A stretch of DNA of 64,000 nucleotides from Collinsella sp. (GTDB taxonomy: Bacteria; Actinomycetota; Coriobacteriia; Coriobacteriales; Coriobacteriaceae): assembly GCA_031292915.1 (NCBI GenBank), contig JAUMSH010000034.1, positions 39,922 through 103,921 on the forward strand, written 5' to 3'. Positions 1-8,085 of this stretch are shown one piece after another (position 1 is the first letter of the stretch; each line of letters opens with the position of its first letter). Position numbers and translations under genes: made by a program. The notes beneath the pieces were generated by a model. It was not told the DNA's origin. It searched no databases and saw nothing but the letters and a program-made list of their open reading frames with translations.

Positions 1-236
1 TCCCGCGTCAGCTGTTCGAGGTGCCTATCCAGGGCGCCATCGGCAACAAGATCATCGCCCGCTCCACCGTTAAGGCGCGCCGCAAGGACGTGCTGGCTAA
101 GTGTTACGGCGGCGATATCTCGCGAAAGCGCAAGCTGCTCGAGAAGCAGAAAGAGGGCAAGAAGCGCATGAAGGCCATCGGCTCGGTCGAGGTTCCGCAG
201 GAGGCCTTTATGGCGATTCTCAAGGTGGACGAGTAG
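1..236 (+). CDS. lepA: Elongation factor 4 (LepA), C-terminal end, truncated by the window edge
   Basis: The first 236 bases hold the last 78 codons of a gene that begins before the window; the reading frame enters at base 3. LepA is a ribosome-associated GTPase that promotes back-translocation of stalled ribosomes. The visible part is the family-specific C-terminal domain: a VPIQGAIGNKIIAR stretch, a very basic run (KARRKDVLAKCYGGDISRKR) and the ending VPQEAFMAILKVD that closes most LepA proteins. The GTPase domain is outside the window. The next gene, dusB, starts 4 bases after the stop. LepA followed by hemW and dnaJ genes is a common order in Gram-positive bacteria. Confidence 0.93.
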   Translation, partial: PRQLFEVPIQGAIGNKIIARSTVKARRKDVLAKCYGGDISRKRKLLEKQKEGKKRMKAIGSVEVPQEAFMAILKVDE

Positions 237-240
237 GCCC

Positions 241-1284
241 ATGGCGCTTTCTGAATACAGTAAGCGGCTGCTGGGCTTCTATGCCGAGCAGCCGTTCCTT
301 ATGGCTCCCATGGCGGGCGTAACCGACCCCGCCTATCGCATCATGTGTCGCCGCCGCGGTGCCAACCTTGCCTACAGCGAGATGGTGAGCGTGGCAGGCC
401 TTGCCTATGCCAGCAACAAGACGTGGCGCCTGGTGTTGCCGGCCGACGAGGAGCAGCAGATTTGCGTGCAGCTCTTTGGTTCCAAGCCCGATCAGTTTGC
501 GAGTGCCGTCGCTGCCGTCGAGGAACGCGTGGGCGATCGCCTGTCATTGATTGATATCAACATGGCCTGTCCGGCTCGCAAGGTCGTTACCAAGGGCGAG
601 GGCTCGGCGCTCATGCGCACGCCCGACCTGGCCGAGAAGATTGTCGAGGCGGCGGTGGGCGAGGCTCATGTTCCCGTGACCGTGAAGATCCGCAAGGGTT
701 TTCATGCCGAGGATCGCAACGCCGCAACGTTTGCCCAGATGCTCGAAGGGGCGGGCGCCTCTGCAGTTGCTGTGCACGGTCGTTGTGCCACGCAACTTTA
801 TACGGGCCAGGCCGATTGGTCTGTCGTCGATGAGGTTGCCGACGCTGTCGAGATTCCCGTGATTGGTTCGGGCGATGTGTTCTCGGCCGAGGATGCAGCG
901 GAGCGACTGAGCGGCTCGGGTGCCAGCGCGGTGTTTATCGCACGCGGCATCTACGGCAATCCGTGGGTGTTCGGCGATGCCCGAGCCCTTGCACTCGATG
1001 GCACGCCAGTTCCTTCTCGCTCCTCGGTCGAGCGTCTGGAGGCTCTGCGTGAGCACCTGACGTTGACGCACGAGCTTCTGCCGCTTATGTCGCGCGCCCG
1101 TACGTATGCAAGCTGGTACTTAAAGGGCATGCCCCATGCCGCCGCCTGGCGCGCTCAGGTGGTGCGCTGCTCCACGTACGAGGAGTTTATGGCGCTGGTC
1201 GATGATATCGAGCGCGACGTGGTGGCCTGCGAGGCCGCGCTTGCCGCCGGTGAGCCGGTGCCCGCTCATCCGCTGGAGGCTTAA
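241..1284 (+). CDS. dusB: tRNA-dihydrouridine synthase, DusB-like
   Basis: A flavin enzyme that reduces uridine to dihydrouridine in the D-loop of tRNA, using NADPH. The 347-residue protein has the FMN-binding TIM barrel opening MAPMAGVTDPAYR (residues 21-33). The catalytic cysteine lies in NMACP at about residue 110, where most family members read NxGCP. It also has the HGR tRNA/FMN segment, a PVIGSGDV strand and a GNPWVF motif. The length is normal. It starts with ATG 4 bases after lepA and stops 2 bases before hemW, so the three are probably one transcript. Which Dus subtype it is cannot be settled by eye; DusB is the usual Gram-positive assignment. Confidence 0.9.
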   Translation: MALSEYSKRLLGFYAEQPFLMAPMAGVTDPAYRIMCRRRGANLAYSEMVSVAGLAYASNKTWRLVLPADEEQQICVQLFGSKPDQFASAVAAVEERVGDRLSLIDINMACPARKVVTKGEGSALMRTPDLAEKIVEAAVGEAHVPVTVKIRKGFHAEDRNAATFAQMLEGAGASAVAVHGRCATQLYTGQADWSVVDEVADAVEIPVIGSGDVFSAEDAAERLSGSGASAVFIARGIYGNPWVFGDARALALDGTPVPSRSSVERLEALREHLTLTHELLPLMSRARTYASWYLKGMPHAAAWRAQVVRCSTYEEFMALVDDIERDVVACEAALAAGEPVPAHPLEA

Positions 1285-1286
1285 GG

Positions 1287-2519
1287 GTGGCCGTTACCGC
1301 GCTGTATGTGCACGTGCCGTTTTGCGCTCAAAAATGCCGCTATTGCGACTTTGACTCGCGTAGTTTCGCTCCGTGCGACCTGGATGCTGCGCTCGATGCC
1401 TATTTTGAGCAGCTGTATGCACGCCTCGATGCCTTTGGAGACGCCGGGGCGCTTGCGCAGGTCCGCACCGTCTATGTTGGCGGCGGCACGCCGTCGCTGG
1501 CGGGGGAGCGTCTGGTAGAACTCGCCCGGCGTATCTCCATGTGGTGCAAGCCCGTTGAGTTTACCTGCGAGGCTAATCCTGAGTCGTTGACTTCGCAGCT
1601 CACCGCGGCGCTTGCCGGGGTGGGCGTCACGCGCATTTCTCTGGGAGTTCAAACTCTCGACAACGCCGAGCTTGCTGCGATTGGCCGTATTCACGATGCC
1701 GATCGGGCGCTCGCTGCCATCGCGACGGTCAAGAACGCTGGGCTTGACGTGTCGTGCGACCTTATGTGCGGGCTTCCCGGACAGACCGCAGCGAGTTGGA
1801 AGAGCACGCTCGATGGCGTGCTGACAGCGGCTCCGCATCACGTGTCGGTTTACCCGCTCACGCTCGAGGAGGGGACGCCCCTCTATCGCATGGCGTGCCG
1901 CGATGAGTCGCTCGAGCCCGATGAGGATTTCCAAGCCGCATGCATGGACGTTGCGCGCGAGCGGCTGAGTTCGGCGGGCTACCATCCGTATGAGGTGGCG
2001 AGCTACGCGCTTGATGGGCATGAATGCGCCCACAACATTGCCTATTGGACAGGGCAGGGCTATTTGGGTTTGGGTCGTTCTGCCGCGGGTATGCTCGATG
2101 CCGAGGATTTCGATCGCTTGGCCGGGCTGTTTCCTGACGTTCCCGCTCGTGGCGATGCGCACCGCGTGCGACTGGTGCAACGTGACGATGGCGCGACAGC
2201 GTTTGAGGCCGAGTACCTGTCGCATCGCGAGGCGGCGGCCGAGGATTTGATGCTCGCCTGCCGCATGACGCGCGGCATTGGGCCCGATCTGTTGGTTCAC
2301 TCGGCAAGCGTGATTGCTGCAGACGAACTGGCGGCGGCCTGCGACCGTGCGCTCGAGTTGGGCCTTGCCACCTGGGTGCCCGATCATGTTGAAGGACATG
2401 CGGGGCGCGTCACCTCAAAAGACGTTATCGCAGGTCGCGCCCGCGCCCGTTTAGCGCCGACCCACCTGGGCTGGCTCGATGGAAATATGCTGTTCGAGCT
2501 GTTTTGGGGTCTAGCCTAG
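1287..2519 (+). CDS. hemW: Radical SAM heme chaperone HemW (HemN-like)
   Basis: A 410-residue radical SAM protein of the oxygen-independent coproporphyrinogen oxidase family. The 4Fe-4S site is CAQKCRYC (cysteines 13, 17 and 20) after YVHVPF, and the SAM glycine motif is YVGGGTPS. The position after lepA and the lack of the extra N-terminal part of true HemN fit HemW, which hands heme to respiratory enzymes, rather than the oxidase. The start is GTG, 2 bases after dusB. In many Firmicutes hrcA, grpE and dnaK come next; here they are absent and two dnaJ genes follow directly. Confidence 0.87.
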   Translation: MAVTALYVHVPFCAQKCRYCDFDSRSFAPCDLDAALDAYFEQLYARLDAFGDAGALAQVRTVYVGGGTPSLAGERLVELARRISMWCKPVEFTCEANPESLTSQLTAALAGVGVTRISLGVQTLDNAELAAIGRIHDADRALAAIATVKNAGLDVSCDLMCGLPGQTAASWKSTLDGVLTAAPHHVSVYPLTLEEGTPLYRMACRDESLEPDEDFQAACMDVARERLSSAGYHPYEVASYALDGHECAHNIAYWTGQGYLGLGRSAAGMLDAEDFDRLAGLFPDVPARGDAHRVRLVQRDDGATAFEAEYLSHREAAAEDLMLACRMTRGIGPDLLVHSASVIAADELAAACDRALELGLATWVPDHVEGHAGRVTSKDVIAGRARARLAPTHLGWLDGNMLFELFWGLA

Positions 2520-2577
2520 GCCGCTCGGGTAGAATTACCGCAATATATACGCTGCTGTGAGCAGGAGGTTGCCGCGC

Positions 2578-3681
2578 ATGGCGACGATGAACGAAAAAGA
2601 TTACTACGAGATTTTGGGCGTCTCCAAGGACGCCACCTCGCGTGATATTCAAAAGGCTTTCCAGCAAAAGGCCCGCAAGCTCCATCCTGACGTCAATAAA
2701 GAGCCGGATGCCGAGGAGAAGTTTAAAGACGTTTCCGAGGCTTACGCCGTTCTCTCGGACGAGCAGAAGCGTGCGCGTTACGACGCCATGCGGTCGGGCA
2801 ATCCCTTTGCCGGTGCACCGACGGCTTCGCCCTATGGCGGTGGCTATGCCGGCAGCGCCGGTTACGGCAATCCCTTTGACGGCGGTTTTCCCTTCGGGGG
2901 CGCCTGGGGTCAGCCCCGTCGCGGCCAGGCGGCCTACAACCCCGAGAGTGGCGCCAACGTGGTCGTCGATATCAAGCTCGACGCCAAGGAGGCTAAGGGC
3001 GGTGCCCACAAGACCGTTCGCTACACCCGCTTTGACACCTGCGGACATTGTGGCGGATCGGGCTCTGTTTCGTCGGAGCATGCCCACACCTGTCCGAGTT
3101 GCGGTGGTCGCGGCCATATCGATGTTGACCTGTCCTTCCTGTTTGGTGCGGGCACGTTCCAGACGGTTTGTCCTGAGTGCGGCGGTTCCGGCAAGGTCGT
3201 TGCCGACCCCTGCCCCGATTGCAGTGGCAGCGGCCGTGTCCGTGTGACCTCCGAACAGACGATTGAGTTTCCCGCCGGCACGCATGATGGCGACGAGGTG
3301 CGCATCCCCAACATGGGTCACGCCGGCACGAACGGCGCTTCGGGCGGCGATCTGGTCGGTCGTGCGCACGTCGAGGCCGAGCGCCTGGAGGGTAAGGCTC
3401 GCACCGGCTTCTACCTCATGGGCATTATCGCTCCGTTTTTGGTGCTGTCGGCCATCTCGGGCGTGTTCTCCGCCTTCGCCATGATGTGCTTCATTCCGTT
3501 TGCCATGGGCTTGTTCATGGTGCTGTCGGACGGCGTGCTTCATCGCAGCCTGCTGTGGTGGAAGCGCGGCGCGATGCAGTTTGCCAATGGTTTTGCCAAC
3601 GGCTTTATGTTTGCGCTCGTGTCGGTCTGGTTTGCGAGCTGCTCGCAGCAGGCCATGCTTTCGCCCTACGGGATGCAATAA
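2578..3681 (+). CDS. DnaJ-type co-chaperone with a C-terminal membrane region
   Basis: The N-terminus is a full J domain with HPD at residues 36-38, then a Gly-rich stretch and a four-repeat zinc region (CGHCGGSG, CPSCGGRG, CPECGGSG, CPDCSGSG, about residues 155-219). After the zinc region only the opening of the client-binding domain remains, up to GGDLVGRAH. From about residue 276 the protein turns strongly hydrophobic, with roughly three membrane-spanning segments, and ends at 367 residues. CTD-II and the dimerisation tail of normal DnaJ are missing. The ATG at 2578 is preferred because AGGAGG (2563-2568) precedes it by 9 bases; the frame is open upstream from a GTG at 2557. It sits directly before a normal dnaJ. 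It probably recruits a DnaK to the membrane; that role is inferred. Confidence 0.85.
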   Translation: MATMNEKDYYEILGVSKDATSRDIQKAFQQKARKLHPDVNKEPDAEEKFKDVSEAYAVLSDEQKRARYDAMRSGNPFAGAPTASPYGGGYAGSAGYGNPFDGGFPFGGAWGQPRRGQAAYNPESGANVVVDIKLDAKEAKGGAHKTVRYTRFDTCGHCGGSGSVSSEHAHTCPSCGGRGHIDVDLSFLFGAGTFQTVCPECGGSGKVVADPCPDCSGSGRVRVTSEQTIEFPAGTHDGDEVRIPNMGHAGTNGASGGDLVGRAHVEAERLEGKARTGFYLMGIIAPFLVLSAISGVFSAFAMMCFIPFAMGLFMVLSDGVLHRSLLWWKRGAMQFANGFANGFMFALVSVWFASCSQQAMLSPYGMQ

Positions 3682-3762
3682 CATCAAACCCTCTGTTTGC
3701 GGCCGGCCCAGCTTGGGTATAGGACGCACTGTGACAATAATGAAAGTTGGAAGGATTCGGTC

Positions 3763-4911
3763 GTGTCGGAAAATAGGGATTACTACGAGGTACTTGGCGT
3801 TGACAAGGATGCCGACGCGCGGACGATCAAGCGCGCGTTTCTAAAGAAAGCCCGTACGGTACACCCGGATGTTTCGGACGACCCCGAGGCCGAGGCCAAG
3901 TTCAAAGAGCTCAACGAGGCCTATTCCGTTCTTTCCGACGAACAGAAGCGTGCTAACTACGACCGTTACGGCACCGCGGAGGGCCCCGGTGGCTCTGGCT
4001 ATGTCGACATCAACGATATCTTTGGCGGCATGGGCATGGACGACCTGTTCTCGTCGTTCTTTGGCGGTGGCGCCGGCGGTGGCGCTCGCAGCCGTCGCGA
4101 GCGCCGTCGCGGTCGCGATATGGCCATCTCCCTTTCGGTGACGCTCGAGGAGGCGGCGCTCGGGTGCAAAAAGACGATCAGCTACGATCGTCTTGCCCCT
4201 TGCGATGACTGCAATGGTACCGGCAAGGCCGAGGGCGCTACCGAAAAGCAGTGCAGCCGCTGTCACGGCACAGGCTATGTGACGACGGTCCAGCGTTCTT
4301 TCCTGGGCCAGGTTCAGTCCTCTTCGCCCTGTCCCGACTGCCACGGCGAAGGCACGGTCATCGATCATCCCTGCGAGACCTGCGATGGCCAGGGCCGTAC
4401 GCCTTCTCACGAAAAGATTGACATCGATATTCCCGCCGGTGTTTCGACCGGTCGCCAGCTGCGCGTGAGTGGTTTTGGCGAGGCCGGCCTTCGTGGCGAG
4501 CCGTCGGGCGACCTGATCGTCAACGTGCGTGTCGCCGACCACGAGCGTTTTAAGCGTAATGGTGATGACCTCTATCTGGTGAGCGATATCTCGATTGCGC
4601 AGGCCGCGCTCGGTTGCGAGATTGAGGTCGAGGGCATTATGCCTGACGAGGTCGTTAAAGTGACGGTTCCCGCCGGCACACAGTACGGTGACACCGTGAG
4701 CGTCAACAACTACGGCATGCCGCGTATCGGCGGTGGCGGTTCGCGCGGTCGTCTGGTCGTGCAGCTGCGCGTGGTCGTTCCCACCAATCTCTCCAACAAA
4801 CAGCGCGAGCTGCTTCGCGCCTTTGCCGACGAGATGGGCGATGACATCGCATCCGGTAAGAAGTCGGTGACCGACCGTATCAAGAGTGCCCTCGACGACA
4901 TCCTCGATTAA
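3763..4911 (+). CDS. dnaJ: Chaperone protein DnaJ
   Basis: Canonical-length DnaJ (382 residues) that stimulates DnaK ATPase activity and delivers unfolded clients. The J domain carries HPD at residues 34-36. A Gly-rich linker follows (GGGAGGG), then four zinc repeats (CDDCNGTG, CSRCHGTG, CPDCHGEG, CETCDGQG; the last two deviate slightly from CxxCxGxG). Both client-binding domains are present, with FGEAGLRGEPSGDLIV between them. The GTG at 3763, preceded by GGAAGG (3749-3754), is chosen because the conserved J domain begins at once; an in-frame extension to 3697 has no such support. The stop overlaps the AAGGAG ribosome site of mtaB. No dnaK or grpE is nearby. Confidence 0.93.
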   Translation: MSENRDYYEVLGVDKDADARTIKRAFLKKARTVHPDVSDDPEAEAKFKELNEAYSVLSDEQKRANYDRYGTAEGPGGSGYVDINDIFGGMGMDDLFSSFFGGGAGGGARSRRERRRGRDMAISLSVTLEEAALGCKKTISYDRLAPCDDCNGTGKAEGATEKQCSRCHGTGYVTTVQRSFLGQVQSSSPCPDCHGEGTVIDHPCETCDGQGRTPSHEKIDIDIPAGVSTGRQLRVSGFGEAGLRGEPSGDLIVNVRVADHERFKRNGDDLYLVSDISIAQAALGCEIEVEGIMPDEVVKVTVPAGTQYGDTVSVNNYGMPRIGGGGSRGRLVVQLRVVVPTNLSNKQRELLRAFADEMGDDIASGKKSVTDRIKSALDDILD

Positions 4912-4920
4912 GGAGCCCGT

Positions 4921-6213
4921 GTGCTCGCACCCCATATTTCCGTCGTCAACCTCGGATGCCGTGTCAACCGGGTTGAGTCCGACCGTATCACTGCTGATCT
5001 TATGCGCTTGGGTTTTGCAATGGTGGAGCCTCAGGATGCAGAACTGATCGTCATCAATACCTGTGCCGTGACGGGGGAGGCCGAGGCCAAGACCCGCAAG
5101 GCCGTCCGTCACGCCCTGGCCTATTCGGGCGAGCCTTACGTGGTCGTAACCGGCTGCGTCGTTAACCTGCATCCCGAGGAGCTGCTGGAGCTCTCCGATC
5201 GCGTGATCGCCGAACCGTCCAAGATTGACGTCGCCGAGCGCGTCTGTGAGGTGCTAGGTGTCGAATCCGATAGCGTGCCCGCCTGCAGCGATGGCGACGT
5301 GGTCGATGCGCTCGGTCGTTCGCGGCTGGGCGTGAAGATCCAGGATGGCTGCAACCACCGCTGCACTTATTGCATTGTGTGGAAGGCCCGCGGCCCCGAG
5401 CGTTCCGTGCCCGTCGAGTCCGTGCTCGAACAGGTGCGCGAAGCGCAGGAGGCCGGCGTGCCCGAGGTCGTGCTGACCGGCGTGAATCTGGGTGCCTATG
5501 ACGGCAAGAGCGCGACCGACGAACATGTCGAGATCGATGAGCTGCTCCAGGCCATCATGGAGCGCACCGAGATCGCCCACGTGCGCATCTCCTCGGTGGA
5601 ACCCATGGATATTTCCGAGCGCCTGCTCAAGGTGATGGCTCGCTATCCGAAGCGTATCGCGCCGTTTTTGCACCTGCCCGTGCAGTCTGGCTGCACGGCG
5701 ACGCTGCATCGCATGGGTCGTCCCTATGGTGCCGAGGCCTTCGAGGATGCGGTGCGCATGATTCGCGCCAACCTGCCGCAGGCGTCTCTTTCGTGCGATG
5801 TCATCGTCGGCTTCCCCGGCGAGACGGACGAGGAGTTCGAGGAGTCGCTGGCGCTGTGCCGTCGCGTGGGCTTTTCGCGCATGCACGTGTTCCGCTATAG
5901 CAAGCGCCCCGGCACCCTCGCCGCCGACATGCCCGATCAGGTACCCCCTGAGGTCATGGCCGAGCGCAGCCGTCGTATGCGCGCCGCCGCACAGGAGCTT
6001 GCGATCGCCGATGCCCGCCGCCGCGTGGGCACGGTCGAGCGTGCGGTGCTCGAGTATGGCGACAACCTGACGCTCGGCTCGTTCCATCATGCCCGTCTTG
6101 ATGATACCTGTGGACTCACAGCCCCTTGCCTGCTCGATGTTGCTATCATCGGAGTCGATGATTCCGGCTTGGTCCATGCACGCAGGGAGGTTCATGGAAG
6201 CCTCGAAGATTAG
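4921..6213 (+). CDS. mtaB: tRNA (N6-threonylcarbamoyladenosine-37-C2) methylthiotransferase MtaB
   Basis: Radical SAM methylthiotransferase that converts t6A to ms2t6A next to the anticodon of ANN-reading tRNAs. The N-terminal cluster domain supplies cysteines in NLGCRVN, NTCAVTGEAE and TGCVV. The radical SAM site is DGCNHRCTYCIVWKARG. A TRAM-like tail closes the 430 residues. The short TCAVTGEAE form and the place right after dnaJ match the B. subtilis YqeV/MtaB branch; RimO and MiaB are encoded separately in this window at 19.9 and 27.9 kb. The start is GTG with AAGGAG (4910-4915) ahead of it. The 3' end overlaps phoH by about 20 bases. Confidence 0.88.
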   Translation: MLAPHISVVNLGCRVNRVESDRITADLMRLGFAMVEPQDAELIVINTCAVTGEAEAKTRKAVRHALAYSGEPYVVVTGCVVNLHPEELLELSDRVIAEPSKIDVAERVCEVLGVESDSVPACSDGDVVDALGRSRLGVKIQDGCNHRCTYCIVWKARGPERSVPVESVLEQVREAQEAGVPEVVLTGVNLGAYDGKSATDEHVEIDELLQAIMERTEIAHVRISSVEPMDISERLLKVMARYPKRIAPFLHLPVQSGCTATLHRMGRPYGAEAFEDAVRMIRANLPQASLSCDVIVGFPGETDEEFEESLALCRRVGFSRMHVFRYSKRPGTLAADMPDQVPPEVMAERSRRMRAAAQELAIADARRRVGTVERAVLEYGDNLTLGSFHHARLDDTCGLTAPCLLDVAIIGVDDSGLVHARREVHGSLED

Positions 6214-7180
6214 ACTTACCGTTCCCGAGGGTATCGACCCCTCGCGCGTTATGGGCGCCGGCGATGGCGTCCTTCGTGCACTCGAGAACTTGGTGCGCGC
6301 CCATGTGGTTGCCCGCGGTGACAGTGTTGCCGTGAGCGGCGATCCGGACGAGGTTGAGCTCGTGGCGCGCTTTTTCGAGCATGCTTTTCGCGAGGCGGCC
6401 GCCGGGCGCACGCTGTCTGCCGACGATGTCTCGCGCTGCCTGGCGGTCTTGCGCGACGACGAGCAGGATGCCTCGTCGCTGCGCGATGACGTGCTGCTAT
6501 CGTATCGCGGTCGCGTCATCCGCCCCAAGACGCTCGGCCAAAAGCGCTACGTGGATGCCATTCGCTCGCATACCATCACGTTTGGCCTCGGTCCCGCCGG
6601 TACCGGTAAAACCTATCTGGCCATGGCACTCGCCGTCGCCGCGCTCAAGCGCCATGAGGTAGGCCGCCTGATCCTGACGCGCCCGGTTGTCGAGGCGGGG
6701 GAGAACTTGGGCTTTTTGCCCGGCACCCTCGAGGAAAAGATCGACCCGTATATGCGTCCGCTCTATGATGCCCTCTTTGACATGATGGATCGCGAACGCA
6801 CCGATGAGCTTATGGAGCGTGGCGTGATCGAGATCGCCCCGCTCGCCTACATGCGCGGTCGAACGCTGAGTGATGCCTTTGTGGTGCTCGATGAGGCACA
6901 AAACACGACGCCCGAGCAGATGAAGATGTTCCTGACGCGCCTGGGTTTTAATTCCAAGTTCGTGATTACCGGCGACCTGAGCCAGCGTGACCTGGTGGGT
7001 CGTCGCGGCGGTCTTTCCGATGTCGAAAGGATTTTGGGCCGTGTCGACGATGTGGCGTTTTCTCACCTGGAGCGCGCCGACGTGGTGCGCCATGCCTTGG
7101 TGGGGCGCATCGTCGAGGCCTACGATGCTTATGATGACGTGCGTGAGCAGCGCTCGCGCGACCGAAAGGAGTCCCGTTGA
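6194..7180 (+). CDS. phoH: PhoH-family ATPase
   Basis: A cytoplasmic ATPase of the PhoH/PhoL family, linked to RNA metabolism in the conserved phoH-ybeY-era neighbourhood. The 328-residue protein has an N-terminal KH-like part, then the P-loop GPAGTGKT (about residues 134-141), TRPVVEAGENLGFLPG, and the Walker B segment VVLDEAQN followed by TPEQMKMFLTR, all diagnostic. The ATG at 6194 lies just behind GGGAGG, but with tight spacing (3 bases); the ATG at 6176 is an alternative. Either start overlaps the end of mtaB. The stop overlaps the TTG start of ybeY (TTGA), suggesting translational coupling. Confidence 0.9.
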   Translation: MEASKIRLTVPEGIDPSRVMGAGDGVLRALENLVRAHVVARGDSVAVSGDPDEVELVARFFEHAFREAAAGRTLSADDVSRCLAVLRDDEQDASSLRDDVLLSYRGRVIRPKTLGQKRYVDAIRSHTITFGLGPAGTGKTYLAMALAVAALKRHEVGRLILTRPVVEAGENLGFLPGTLEEKIDPYMRPLYDALFDMMDRERTDELMERGVIEIAPLAYMRGRTLSDAFVVLDEAQNTTPEQMKMFLTRLGFNSKFVITGDLSQRDLVGRRGGLSDVERILGRVDDVAFSHLERADVVRHALVGRIVEAYDAYDDVREQRSRDRKESR

Positions 7181-7686
7181 GTGTATTGATCAGCAACGAT
7201 GCCGAGCTCGATACGCTGTTCGATGCCCAGGAGGTGGAGCACATCTGCGGAGTTGTGCTTGCCGCCGAGGGTGTTGAGCGTGAGGTCGAGATTTCCCTTT
7301 CGTATGTCGATGAGGACGAGATGCACGAGCTCAACCACGAGTGGCGCGGTATCGACCGCACCACCGATGTCCTCTCGTTTGAATGCGACTCGGCCTTTGA
7401 CGAGGACATTCCCGCCGACGAGACGCTCGAGCTCGGCGATATTATCCTGGCCCCGCAGGTTATTGCCCGCCAGGCCCCCGGCTTTGGCAACAGCCCCGCC
7501 GATGAGTGCCGACTGATGCTCGTGCACGGAATGCTGCACCTGCTGGGTTACGACCACATCGAGGACGATGAAGCCGAGGTCATGGAGGCGCGTGAGGATG
7601 CCATCCTGCGCGACCTGGCGCTCGAGCGCGGCGAGGACCCCAAGCTGGTTCACGTCGGCCCCATAACCAATCATGCCCACGACTAG
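7177..7686 (+). CDS. ybeY: Endoribonuclease YbeY, rRNA maturation factor
   Basis: Metal-dependent RNase needed for 16S rRNA 3'-end maturation and ribosome quality control. The 169 residues end with the family zinc site HGMLHLLGYDH, preceded by the usual TDVLSF block and a GDIILA strand. The start is a TTG that overlaps the phoH stop by four bases; no better start lies within the conserved N-terminal region. The next gene, dgkA, begins 9 bases after the stop. The order phoH-ybeY-dgkA-era-recO is the standard Gram-positive cluster, which supports the assignment. Confidence 0.93.
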   Translation: MSVLISNDAELDTLFDAQEVEHICGVVLAAEGVEREVEISLSYVDEDEMHELNHEWRGIDRTTDVLSFECDSAFDEDIPADETLELGDIILAPQVIARQAPGFGNSPADECRLMLVHGMLHLLGYDHIEDDEAEVMEAREDAILRDLALERGEDPKLVHVGPITNHAHD

Positions 7687-7695
7687 GAGCCGTCT

Positions 7696-8073
7696 ATGAT
7701 TCCCGGATCGAACAAGGACCATCCGTCCTTTTTAAAGTCGTTCTCATACGCCATGGAGGGCTTCGTCACCGCCGTCAAGACCGAGCGCAATATCAAGGTC
7801 ATGCTCGTGGCGGGCGTGTGCACCGTCATCGCCGGTTGCATCGTGGGGCTCGATATTGCCGAGTGGGCTACGGTCATCATCTGCTGCGGCCTGGTGATTC
7901 ACGGCGAGCTGTGCAATACCGCCATGGAGGCGATTGTAGACCTGGCGACCCAGGAGCTGCATCCGCTGGCCAAGCGCGCGAAGGATATCGCTGCTGCCTC
8001 TGTATACGTTCTTTCCATTACCGCCGCGATCGTGGGTTTGCTTGTCTTTGCCCACGCGCTCGACTTTATTTAG
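7696..8073 (+). CDS. dgkA: Diacylglycerol / undecaprenol kinase
   Basis: Small integral-membrane lipid kinase of 125 residues. It shows the family signature ELCNTAMEAIVDLATQE (catalytic Glu and the NTAxE metal site), three hydrophobic helices (about residues 35-55, 57-75 and 100-122), and a cytoplasmic N-terminus with SFSYAMEG. In Gram-positive bacteria this family often phosphorylates undecaprenol rather than diacylglycerol, so the substrate is uncertain. It starts with ATG behind AGGAG. Its place between ybeY and era is conserved in many Firmicutes and Actinobacteria. Confidence 0.9.
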   Translation: MIPGSNKDHPSFLKSFSYAMEGFVTAVKTERNIKVMLVAGVCTVIAGCIVGLDIAEWATVIICCGLVIHGELCNTAMEAIVDLATQELHPLAKRAKDIAAASVYVLSITAAIVGLLVFAHALDFI

Positions 8074-8085
8074 AAAGGGATTCCC

